From the NCBI RefSeq assembly GCF_049274025.1, contig NZ_JBASRV010000075.1: a stretch of 5,656 bases of DNA. One strand, 5' to 3'. Under the pieces are notes generated by a model, which ran no database searches, was not told the origin of the DNA, and saw only the letters and a list, made by a program, of their open reading frames with translations. Every line of letters begins with the position of its first letter. Position 1 is the first letter of the stretch. Shown one piece after another: positions 1 through 5,656 of the stretch. Origin of the DNA: Miniphocaeibacter sp012841535. GTDB lineage: Bacteria > Bacillota > Clostridia > Tissierellales > Peptoniphilaceae. Position numbers and translations under genes: made by a program.

Positions 1-2
1 AT

Positions 3-371
3 AATATTTGTTTATGTACAGGCTCACTAGGATCTAATCCAGACAACAATATGCCTGAAATTATAAGATTTTTTGGAGAGAAAAACAAAATTGCTTGTGC
101 CCATGTAAGAAATGTTAAATATTTAGGCTATAGAAAATTTAGGGAATCGGCACATTTTTCACCAGATGGTGACTTAGATATGTTTGAAATTATGAAGGCT
201 TTTTATGATACTGGCTTTAATGGATATATTCGTCCAGACCATGGAAGAATGATTTGGGATGAAGAAGGTAGACCTGGCTATGGTTTATACGACAGAGCCT
301 TAGGTTTAGAGTATTTAACTGGTCTTTGGGAAGCTATTGAAAAAATGGATAAAATTAGTAAAAATAAATAA
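3..371 (+). CDS. uxuA: Mannonate dehydratase UxuA, C-terminal part (5' end lies outside the window)
   Basis: UxuA dehydrates D-mannonate to 2-keto-3-deoxy-D-gluconate in cytoplasmic hexuronate breakdown. It is a TIM-barrel enzyme that needs a divalent metal. The frame is open from base 3 to the TAA at 369-371, giving 122 residues against about 350-360 for the family, so roughly the last third is present. The ATG at 51 is an internal methionine: the codons before it read CTGSLGSNPDNN, a typical UxuA stretch that runs on into MPEIIRFFGEK. Expected metal ligands are visible: Cys in CTGS (codon 15-17), His in AHVRNV (102-104) and Asp in RPDHG (237-239). The C-terminal GYGLYDRALGLEYLTGLWEAI also fits the family. 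The next gene starts 20 bases downstream. What is seen: sequence and ligands. What is known: the family reaction. Nothing indicates a broken gene; it is only cut by the window edge. Confidence 0.93.
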   Translation, partial: NICLCTGSLGSNPDNNMPEIIRFFGEKNKIACAHVRNVKYLGYRKFRESAHFSPDGDLDMFEIMKAFYDTGFNGYIRPDHGRMIWDEEGRPGYGLYDRALGLEYLTGLWEAIEKMDKISKNK

Positions 372-391
372 TTTCTAAAAAGGAGGTAAGT

Positions 392-1396
392 ATGTTTGTT
401 CAATTTGAAGAGTTAAAATCGGTAATTAAAAAAGCTTTGCTAAATGCCGGGTTAACAGAAGAACAGGCGGAGATTTGTGCTGAAGTACATGCACAATCAA
501 GTAGAGATGGTGTAGAGTCCCATGGACTTAATAGGGTTCCAAGATTTGTAGATTATGTTAACAAGGGATGGGTTGACTTGAATTCTGAAATGGAACTAGT
601 TAAGGCTAAGGGCTTTATGGAGCATTATGATGGTGGTTTAGGAATTGGAATTGTAAATGCTAAAAAAGCATCTAAAAGAGCTGTGGAATTAGCAAAAGAA
701 CATGGTTTAGGACTGGTGACCTTAAGTAATACTACTCACTGGATGAGAGGTGGTACATATGCTTGGGATACTGTAGAAGAGGGATTTATTGGAATAAATT
801 GGACCAATACAGAATCTTCAATGCCTGTATGGGGAAGTAAGAAACCAACTATAGGAAATAATCCGATTTGTATTGCAGTTCCATATAAGGACAAACCATT
901 TGTATTAGATATGGCAATTAGTCAATATTCCTATGGGAAATTAGAAGTTACAAGATTAGCAGGTAAAGAGCTTCCTTACCCAGGTGGGTTTGATAAAGAT
1001 GGTAATTTAACATCTGTACCAGGAGATATAGAGGAATCTTTAAGAATTTTACCAATTGGATATTGGAAAGGTTCAGGTTTTGCCATTGCCTTAGACTTAA
1101 TGGCTAGTATGCTAAGTAAGGGAAGAACAGCAGCAGATATGGACAAAGAAGGTAAAGGCAGCTGTACAGGTTGTTCTCAAGTCTTTATTGCAATAGATCC
1201 ATATGTTTTTGCTACAAAAGAAGAAACTGAAAAAATAGCGGAAGGATTAATTAATCAAGTTAAAAATGCAGAAAGAATTGACCCAAATAGAGAAATAACA
1301 TATCCAGGTGAAGGCGTTCTTGCAAGAAGAAAGAAAGCGTTAACTGAAGGGGTACATGTAGACGATTCAGTATGGGAAGAGGTTAAAAAACTATAG
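392..1396 (+). CDS. yiaK: YiaK-like NAD(P)H-dependent keto-sugar-acid reductase (2,3-diketo-L-gulonate reductase family)
   Basis: This 334-residue cytoplasmic enzyme belongs to the malate/L-lactate dehydrogenase type 2 family and resembles E. coli YiaK (about 332 residues), which reduces 2,3-diketo-L-gulonate to 3-dehydro-L-gulonate with NADH. Matching blocks are SHGLNRVPRF with the likely catalytic His44, HWMRGGTYAW (116-125), GNNP (155-158), the DMAISQYSYGKLEVTRLAG stretch from Asp173, GYWKGSG (223-229), and the ending VDDSVWEEV. The start is fixed by AGGAGG at 381-386, five bases before ATG. It lies 20 bases after uxuA and 33 before the permease. The family match is strong but the substrate is not proven. 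With uxuA next door and no fructuronate reductase in view, it could act on another hexulosonate. A segment GKGSCTGCSQ holds two cysteines where, as I remember it, YiaK has none; this is probably neutral variation. The yia sugar-acid enzymes other than this one are absent here. Confidence 0.88.
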   Translation: MFVQFEELKSVIKKALLNAGLTEEQAEICAEVHAQSSRDGVESHGLNRVPRFVDYVNKGWVDLNSEMELVKAKGFMEHYDGGLGIGIVNAKKASKRAVELAKEHGLGLVTLSNTTHWMRGGTYAWDTVEEGFIGINWTNTESSMPVWGSKKPTIGNNPICIAVPYKDKPFVLDMAISQYSYGKLEVTRLAGKELPYPGGFDKDGNLTSVPGDIEESLRILPIGYWKGSGFAIALDLMASMLSKGRTAADMDKEGKGSCTGCSQVFIAIDPYVFATKEETEKIAEGLINQVKNAERIDPNREITYPGEGVLARRKKALTEGVHVDDSVWEEVKKL

Positions 1397-1408
1397 AAAT
1401 ATAGTTTT
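1387..1408 (+). other. A+T-rich hairpin with GAAA tetraloop across the yiaK stop codon
   Basis: Bases 1387-1395 (AAAACTATA) and 1400-1408 (TATAGTTTT) are perfect 9-base inverted arms around a GAAA loop, and the yiaK stop TAG (1394-1396) sits at the turn. The stem has only one G-C pair, so it is weak. It lies 10 bases before the AGGAGG of the permease gene. It could slow ribosomes, protect the upstream message from 3' decay, or be chance in A+T-rich DNA. It lacks a downstream T-run separate from its own arm, so I do not call it a terminator. Confidence 0.4.
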
Positions 1409-1429
1409 AATACATAAAAGGAGGAGTTT

Positions 1430-2740
1430 ATGGATATTTTTATAGGTATTTTATTGTTAATATCATACTTTGGACTTATTTATTATGCTGCTAAAGGTGG
1501 AAACCTAATGGTTGGTTTTTTCATAATGGCAGTAATATGGATAGCTCTATGTATGATAGGGGGAAACTTAAAGTGGAATCCAACAAATCCAGACGAAGCT
1601 TCAGCTATGAAAGATATTTTACAAGGTGGACCGGAAAGTTGGGGAGCAACAGCCGTAAATGTTATATTTGGTAGCTGGTTTGGAAGAATTTTAATTGAAA
1701 CAGGAATTGCAAAAAAATTAATACGTTCTGTTACAGAACTAGGTGGAGATGATCCTTTAATAACAACTGTTTTACTTTCAGTAGTAACAGGAATTATTTT
1801 TACATCAACATTTGGAGCAGGTGCTGTTGTAGCTATAGGAGTTATTGTACTTCCTATTCTAATGTCATTAGGAGTTCCAAAACCAGTAGCAGTTACAAGT
1901 TATTTAATGAGTGTTGGTAGTGGTATGTACATAAACCAAGTTCTTTTTACTCAAATGCAAGGAATATTTGGGGATATGAAATATGATAGTAATTATTTTC
2001 CATGGGCATTTGCAGCAATGGCAGTTCAGTTAATAGTAATTGCAATTATGTTGGTTTTCAATTTAAAAACTAAGAAGAAGAGAAGAAGAGCGTGGGCAGC
2101 AAGAGCGGTTAATACTGTTGAAGAGGACTATGTTCCAACAATAGCTATGATTACTCCAATTATTCCTACAGCATTAGCAATAATTTGGAATTGGAGTGCT
2201 ATACCAGCCTTTATTGTTGGCTCACTTTGGGGATTAATATTCTGTAAGAGATTAACTGGATTTAGTCAAGCGTCAAGAACAATATCCAGAACTTTCTATG
2301 ATGGGGTAATTGATGTTGCAAGTTTATTGGGATTCTTGTTTATACTACCTATGTTTAACAAGATTTCCGGAGTAGCAGCACCTTATTTTGAAGCCATACT
2401 AGGTGGAATATTACCAAAATCCACTATAACTTTAGCCTTAGTATTTGCTATAATAGCACCTTTTGGACTATTTAGAGGACCTTTAACTATATTTGGAGCA
2501 GGAGCAGCAACAGTAGGAGTATTAAGTGCAATAGGAAACTTTTCAACTCCATTTTTATTCTGTTTAATGTATGTTCCTACAATAGCTATGAATTTATCTG
2601 TTTGTCCTACACAATCATGGAATTTATGGGCCCTAAACTATAGTAAAGTCTCTGTAAAGGACTTGTTAAAAACAGGATTTATTTGGGCTTGGATAATAGC
2701 TATTATAAATATAGTACTAGTTTATTTCTTTTTTGGATAG
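1430..2740 (+). CDS. Multi-spanning organic-acid permease, GntP/citrate-transporter-like
   Basis: This 436-residue integral membrane protein has about 11-12 hydrophobic segments, roughly at 2-20, 25-44, 108-129, 130-150, 152-172, 190-212, 234-252, 256-272, 290-310, 328-350, 352-375 and 412-435. An amphipathic stretch at about 70-92 (FGSWFGRILIETG) resembles the re-entrant or early region of GntP and ion-transporter-superfamily carriers. A very basic loop, KTKKKRRR (213-220), follows the segment ending near 212 and should face the cytoplasm by the positive-inside rule. There is no signal peptide beyond the first helix. AGGAGG at 1419-1424 sets the start, five bases before ATG. It follows yiaK by 33 bases and precedes the HyuA-like gene by 13. 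E. coli yia operons use a three-part TRAP carrier, and here a single-component permease takes that place. Its position suggests uptake of the operon's sugar acid or another carboxylate. The transport role is well supported; the exact family and substrate are inference. Confidence 0.72.
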   Translation: MDIFIGILLLISYFGLIYYAAKGGNLMVGFFIMAVIWIALCMIGGNLKWNPTNPDEASAMKDILQGGPESWGATAVNVIFGSWFGRILIETGIAKKLIRSVTELGGDDPLITTVLLSVVTGIIFTSTFGAGAVVAIGVIVLPILMSLGVPKPVAVTSYLMSVGSGMYINQVLFTQMQGIFGDMKYDSNYFPWAFAAMAVQLIVIAIMLVFNLKTKKKRRRAWAARAVNTVEEDYVPTIAMITPIIPTALAIIWNWSAIPAFIVGSLWGLIFCKRLTGFSQASRTISRTFYDGVIDVASLLGFLFILPMFNKISGVAAPYFEAILGGILPKSTITLALVFAIIAPFGLFRGPLTIFGAGAATVGVLSAIGNFSTPFLFCLMYVPTIAMNLSVCPTQSWNLWALNYSKVSVKDLLKTGFIWAWIIAIINIVLVYFFFG

Positions 2741-2753
2741 ATAGGAGGATCTA

Positions 2754-4886
2754 ATGAGTAATAGAAAAATAAGAGTTGGTATTGATGTTGGTGGTACTCA
2801 TACAAAAGCTGTTGCCATTGATGATTCAACCTATGAAATAGTTGGAATAGGCTCTGTAAAAACAACACATGAGGATGAATTAGGAGTATCAGCAGGAGTA
2901 GTTGAGTCCTTTAAAAAATGTTTAACTGAAAACGGAATATCACCAGATGAAGTTACCTTTATAGCACATTCAACAACCCAGGCTACAAATGCACTATTAG
3001 AAGGTGATGTTGCAAAAACCGGAATTATTGCAATGGGACAAGGAGTTGTTTCAGGTTTCTTATCAAAGATTCAAAGTAATATTAAGGATATTCAGTTAGA
3101 TGATTCTGGTAAAAGAAAAATAACAACTGCACACAGATATATAAATTTAAAGGAAATTAATTCAGCAAAGATTAATGAAACAATAGATGAATTATTACGA
3201 GAAAATTGTAAAGTATTAGTAGCTACTAAAACTTTTGGCGTAGACAATATAGACGAAGAATTAGAAGTTAAAAAGTTAGGTGCAAAAAGAGGAATAGAAG
3301 TAACAGCAGCATCTGATATAAGTAAATTATATGGACTTACAAGAAGAACTAGAACAGCGGTTATAAATGCTTCAATATTGCCTAAGATGTTTGAAACAGC
3401 AGACAGTACAGAGTCAGCAGTAAGAAAAGCTGGTATTAAAGCTCCACTTATGATAATGAGAGGTGACGGTGGAGTTATGGACATAGAAGAAATGAGAAAA
3501 AGACCAGTACTTACAATGCTATCTGGGCCAGCAGCTTCAACAGTAGGTGCTTTGATGTATTTAAGAGTTTCAAATGGTATTTTCTTTGAAGTTGGAGGAA
3601 CTAGTACAGACATAGGTGTTATTAAAAATGGTAGACCTATGGTTGATTACGCTGTAGTAGGAGGACAAAATACCTTAATTAACTCTTTAGATGTCCATGT
3701 TTCAGGAGTAGCAGGTGGCTCTATGGTAAGGGCTAGTAAAAGTAAAATTGTAAAAGTTGGTCCTAGATCTGCCCATATAGCTAATTTACCTTATGCTACT
3801 TACACTGATCCGGAAAAGTTAAAAGATCCTAAGGTAATAAGAATAGAGCCTATGAAGGATGACCCATCTGATTATATAGCAATAGAATGTGCTAATGGTG
3901 TAAGAGTTGCAGTAACAGTAACAGATGCAGCAATAGTACTAGGTATTGTAAAAGAAGGCGATTTTTCATTTGGAAATAAAGAATCTAGCTTAATTGCAGT
4001 AGGGGCTTTAGCAGAAGAATTAAATATGTCTGTTGAAGATTGTGCCAAGGCAATACTTGATGATGCAGCAAACACATGTATTGATGTAATAGAGGAATTA
4101 GCAACAAAATATAAAATAGAAAGAGAACAAATTACCCTAGTAGGTGGTGGCGGTGGAGCCTTAACCTTGTTACCTTTTACAGCAAACAAAATGGGGCTTC
4201 CTTATCAGATTGCAGATAATGCAGAGGTTATTTCATCTATAGGAGTTGCCTTAGCCATGGTAAGAGATGTAGTAGAAAGGGTTATTCCTGATCCTACACC
4301 AGATGACTTAGCAGAAATTAGAAGAGAAGCAACAGACATGGCTATTAAGTCAGGAGCAACAGCAGAAAGTGTGGAAATTCAAATAGAAATTGACTCACAA
4401 ACCTCTAAAGTTAGGGCTATAGCAACAGGTTCTACAGAAATTCAAACCCAAGACTTGTCAAAATCCATAGAAGATGATGAAGCTAAGAAAATTGCAGCAG
4501 ATTCAATGCAAGTTGATGTTTCAAAAGTTGAAATACTTGCTAAAAACTCCCACTTCTTTGTTGTAGGATATGAAAAACAAAAAACTATGGAAATTAGAGT
4601 AGTAGATAAAAAAGGCTTTGTTAAAATACAAAGATCCGATGGAGATGCTGTTGCAACTACAGCTGCAGGAGTAAGAGCATTAACAGATAAGCTATGGGAA
4701 GAAATGTCAGTTTATAAGTCAGATATTAAATTATCTCCAGACTTCTATATGTGTATAGGTGCTAAGGTTATAGACTATGAAGGAATGGCATCACTAGAAC
4801 AAATGCATATGGTAATGGATTCAGAGTTAATAACAAGACCTTCAAATGAGGAGATAATATTAATTTCAGCAAGAAATGATCTATAA
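2754..4886 (+). CDS. Hydantoinase/oxoprolinase A-like ATPase with atypical C-terminal domain, no B subunit
   Basis: The first about 500 of 710 residues are the HyuA/oxoprolinase ASKHA-fold ATPase. Visible blocks are GIDVGGTHT (9-17, phosphate loop), HSTTQATNALLEG (72-84; usual form HGTTxATNALLE), SGPAAS (257-262), EVGGTSTDIG (279-288; usual form DMGGTSTD, so the first Asp is Glu here), VAGGS (319-323), DAAIVLG (391-397) and VGGGGGAL (463-470). HyuA-type subunits couple ATP hydrolysis to opening of hydantoin or oxoproline rings, or to carboxylation of ketones, normally with a HyuB/AcxB partner. None is adjacent here. From about residue 510 (VIPDPTPDDL) the last 200 residues do not resemble the usual HyuA C-terminal barrel, and I do not recognise them. 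AGGAGG at 2743-2748, five bases before ATG, sets the start. The stop TAA abuts the ATG of the next gene. The ATPase family call is firm; the reaction and substrate are unknown. A chaperone-like or activase role is as possible as a ring-opening one. Confidence 0.85.
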   Translation: MSNRKIRVGIDVGGTHTKAVAIDDSTYEIVGIGSVKTTHEDELGVSAGVVESFKKCLTENGISPDEVTFIAHSTTQATNALLEGDVAKTGIIAMGQGVVSGFLSKIQSNIKDIQLDDSGKRKITTAHRYINLKEINSAKINETIDELLRENCKVLVATKTFGVDNIDEELEVKKLGAKRGIEVTAASDISKLYGLTRRTRTAVINASILPKMFETADSTESAVRKAGIKAPLMIMRGDGGVMDIEEMRKRPVLTMLSGPAASTVGALMYLRVSNGIFFEVGGTSTDIGVIKNGRPMVDYAVVGGQNTLINSLDVHVSGVAGGSMVRASKSKIVKVGPRSAHIANLPYATYTDPEKLKDPKVIRIEPMKDDPSDYIAIECANGVRVAVTVTDAAIVLGIVKEGDFSFGNKESSLIAVGALAEELNMSVEDCAKAILDDAANTCIDVIEELATKYKIEREQITLVGGGGGALTLLPFTANKMGLPYQIADNAEVISSIGVALAMVRDVVERVIPDPTPDDLAEIRREATDMAIKSGATAESVEIQIEIDSQTSKVRAIATGSTEIQTQDLSKSIEDDEAKKIAADSMQVDVSKVEILAKNSHFFVVGYEKQKTMEIRVVDKKGFVKIQRSDGDAVATTAAGVRALTDKLWEEMSVYKSDIKLSPDFYMCIGAKVIDYEGMASLEQMHMVMDSELITRPSNEEIILISARNDL

Positions 4887-4889
4887 ATG
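4884..4889 (+). promoter_or_regulatory. TAA|ATG translational-coupling junction
   Basis: The stop TAA of the HyuA-like gene (4884-4886) is followed with no gap by the ATG of the zincin gene (4887-4889). No Shine-Dalgarno sequence sits at a useful distance: the nearest purine-rich match, GAGGAGA at 4848-4854, is more than 30 bases upstream. The other three downstream genes of the operon all have AGGAGG five bases before ATG. Translation of the zincin therefore probably depends on ribosomes finishing the HyuA-like protein and restarting, which would link the two proteins' levels. Confidence 0.6.
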
Positions 4890-5513
4890 AAAGATGAAAT
4901 AACAAAATTATTAAATATATCAGATTATGATTATTATAAATATTTGTTAAATCAAGACCCTATAAAAAACAAAATAGATAAAAATAAAATTGACTATTTA
5001 ATATCTGAATCTGTTAAATGTGGGGAAGATGAAGGGGATAAATTATTAAAAAAATATAATAATCAAGATATATTTAAGATTGTAAAAGAAATGAATTTGG
5101 ATATTAGTTTTACCCATAGCTCAGAAACAGGGTATTATGGATATTTTGAAGAGCCAAATAAAATAGTTATATATAACAATTCAGTGGAAGAAGCTTATGA
5201 GTTTTTCAAAAGTGAAACAGATATATTAATTAGTAAAGAATATATCGAAAGAGTTGTATTAGCCCATGAGTTATTTCACTATATAGAATATAAGAAACCT
5301 GATTTATTTATAAATACCTATAAAATAAAATTATGGAGTGTTTTAAAATATACTAGAAAGTCAAATATTGCTTATTTAGGAGAAATTGCAGCAATGGCCT
5401 TTGCCAATAAATTACTTGGTAAGGACACCTACTCACATATTCTAGATTATATTTTATTATATAATCTAGATAAAAATCAGGCAGATATATTTTTTCAGGA
5501 GATTACAAACTAA
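4887..5513 (+). CDS. Putative zinc metalloprotease-like protein (HELFH gluzincin motif), unknown function
   Basis: This 208-residue protein has no signal peptide and no membrane segment, so it should be cytoplasmic. VVLAHELFHYIEY places HExxH at 127-131, the zinc-binding and catalytic motif of zincins. About 35 residues later GEIAAMAFANKLLG places Glu166 in an E-x-x-A-x-x-F-A-x-x-LL context like the third zinc ligand region of ImmA/IrrE-type gluzincins. That resemblance is a motif match only; I do not recognise the whole family. The N-terminal 120 residues are rich in Lys, Asn, Asp, Tyr and Ile, with a likely beta segment GYYGYFEEPNKIVIY (about 82-96) before the catalytic helix, an order also seen in ImmA/IrrE proteins. 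Base composition stands out: the first 214 bases are about 19% G+C by hand count, against about 32-33% in two 60-base samples of the upstream gene. It is coupled to the HyuA-like gene by TAA|ATG and is the last gene of the operon. A role in processing or guarding its partner is speculation. Confidence 0.72.
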   Translation: MKDEITKLLNISDYDYYKYLLNQDPIKNKIDKNKIDYLISESVKCGEDEGDKLLKKYNNQDIFKIVKEMNLDISFTHSSETGYYGYFEEPNKIVIYNNSVEEAYEFFKSETDILISKEYIERVVLAHELFHYIEYKKPDLFINTYKIKLWSVLKYTRKSNIAYLGEIAAMAFANKLLGKDTYSHILDYILLYNLDKNQADIFFQEITN

Positions 5514-5532
5514 AGGTTTAGATATTTAAATA

Positions 5533-5656
5533 GGCTCTTTGTCAAATAGTGTTGATGAAGAAAATAATAATATTTGCGGTTCAAGCTAAGAAGCTTGAGC
5601 CGCTATTTCATTTTCAAAACCTTTAAACTTAAACTTATGAAAACATAACATAATCC
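5533..5656. mobile_element. Possible end of an ISL3-type insertion sequence, running off the window
   Basis: Starting 19 bases after the zincin stop codon, GGCTCTTTGTCAAATAGTG (5533-5551) resembles the terminal inverted repeat of ISL3-family elements, which typically begin GGCTCTT or GGTTCTT followed by GTCAAA or a similar block. This comes from memory, not a search. ISL3 elements usually duplicate 8 target bases; here these would be TTTAAATA (5525-5532). The opposite end is outside the window, so neither the partner repeat nor the duplication can be checked. On the - strand a frame is open from about 5654 down to TAG at 5588-5586, encoding a 22-residue tail (ending GFENEIAAQAS). It could be the C-terminus of a leftward transposase, but it is too short to assign and does not look like the ISL3 transposase ending I would expect. 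Confidence 0.4.
5576..5603. terminator. Bidirectional rho-independent terminator-like hairpin
   Basis: The arms GCGGTTCAAGCT (5576-5587) and AGCTTGAGCCGC (5592-5603) pair over 12 bases with a single T-G wobble and an AAGA loop. On the + strand the stem is followed by TATTTCATTTT (5604-5614). On the - strand it is followed by the T-rich complement of 5560-5575. It is the first strong G+C-rich stem after the operon, 63 bases past the zincin stop, so it can end the operon transcript and also a leftward transcript entering from the right. It lies inside the possible insertion-sequence end, so the operon may be using a terminator brought in by the element. Confidence 0.75.

Noticed and set aside
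51..53. ATG at 51 as the true start of the first gene
   Set aside because: Codons from 3 to 50 in the same frame read as conserved UxuA sequence including the metal-binding Cys, and there is no ribosome binding site before 51.
3092..3613. Long open frame on the - strand inside the HyuA-like gene
   Set aside because: It lies wholly within a well-supported + strand gene, has low-complexity Ser/Ile/Leu-rich content, and matches no family I recognise; it is a shadow of the coding strand.
3872..4189. Second - strand open frame inside the HyuA-like gene with a poly-proline stretch
   Set aside because: The prolines are the reverse complement of the glycine-rich VGGGGGAL motif at 4140-4163; it is a shadow of that gene.
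4848..4854. GAGGAGA as a ribosome binding site for the zincin gene
   Set aside because: It is more than 30 bases before the ATG at 4887, too far for normal initiation, and it lies in conserved reading frame of the upstream gene.
5514..5532. A terminator immediately after the last gene
   Set aside because: The 19 bases between the stop codon and the possible insertion-sequence end contain no stem or T-run; the first credible hairpin is at 5576-5603.
5511..5625. 9-base inverted repeat TAAAGGTTT (5511-5519) and AAACCTTTA (5617-5625)
   Set aside because: The arms are about 100 bases apart, one includes the zincin stop codon, and such a short A+T-rich match is expected by chance; it does not coincide with the putative insertion-sequence end.
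1..5656. tRNA or rRNA genes, CRISPR arrays, riboswitches
   Set aside because: The window is almost fully coding with gaps of 33 bases or less up to 5513, and the last 143 bases show no spaced repeats, cloverleaf or known riboswitch core.

Overview
The window is A+T-rich (roughly one third G+C in the genes I hand-sampled), has consensus AGGAGG ribosome binding sites about 5 bases before the starts, and carries sugar-acid genes of the kind found in anaerobic Firmicutes. A Clostridia- or Tissierellia-like bacterium is the best guess. This rests on composition and gene style, not on a marker gene.

Layout: five genes on the + strand are packed head to tail from base 3 to 5513, with gaps of 20, 33, 13 and 0 bases, so they look like one operon whose promoter lies left of the window. 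In order they are: (1) the C-terminal third of mannonate dehydratase UxuA; (2) a complete NAD(P)H-dependent reductase of the YiaK (2,3-diketo-L-gulonate / 3-dehydro-L-gulonate) branch of the malate/L-lactate dehydrogenase type 2 family; (3) a multi-spanning membrane permease resembling GntP/citrate-type organic-acid carriers; (4) a 710-residue hydantoinase/oxoprolinase A-like ATPase with an atypical C-terminal domain and no B subunit beside it; (5) a 208-residue, unusually A+T-rich protein with an HELFH zinc-protease motif, whose ATG directly follows the stop codon of gene 4.

Bases 5514-5656 hold no complete gene. They contain a sequence resembling the end of an ISL3-type insertion sequence (from 5533) and a strong 12-bp hairpin (5576-5603) flanked by T-rich tracts on both strands, which probably works as a bidirectional terminator.

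How the genes may work together (inference): the permease imports an organic or sugar acid, the YiaK-like enzyme reduces its keto form, and UxuA dehydrates D-mannonate to 2-keto-3-deoxygluconate. The role of the HyuA-like/zincin pair is unknown. It is the most unusual part of the window: a lone HyuA-type ATPase with a replaced C-terminus, apparently translationally coupled to a putative gluzincin, inside a sugar-acid operon.
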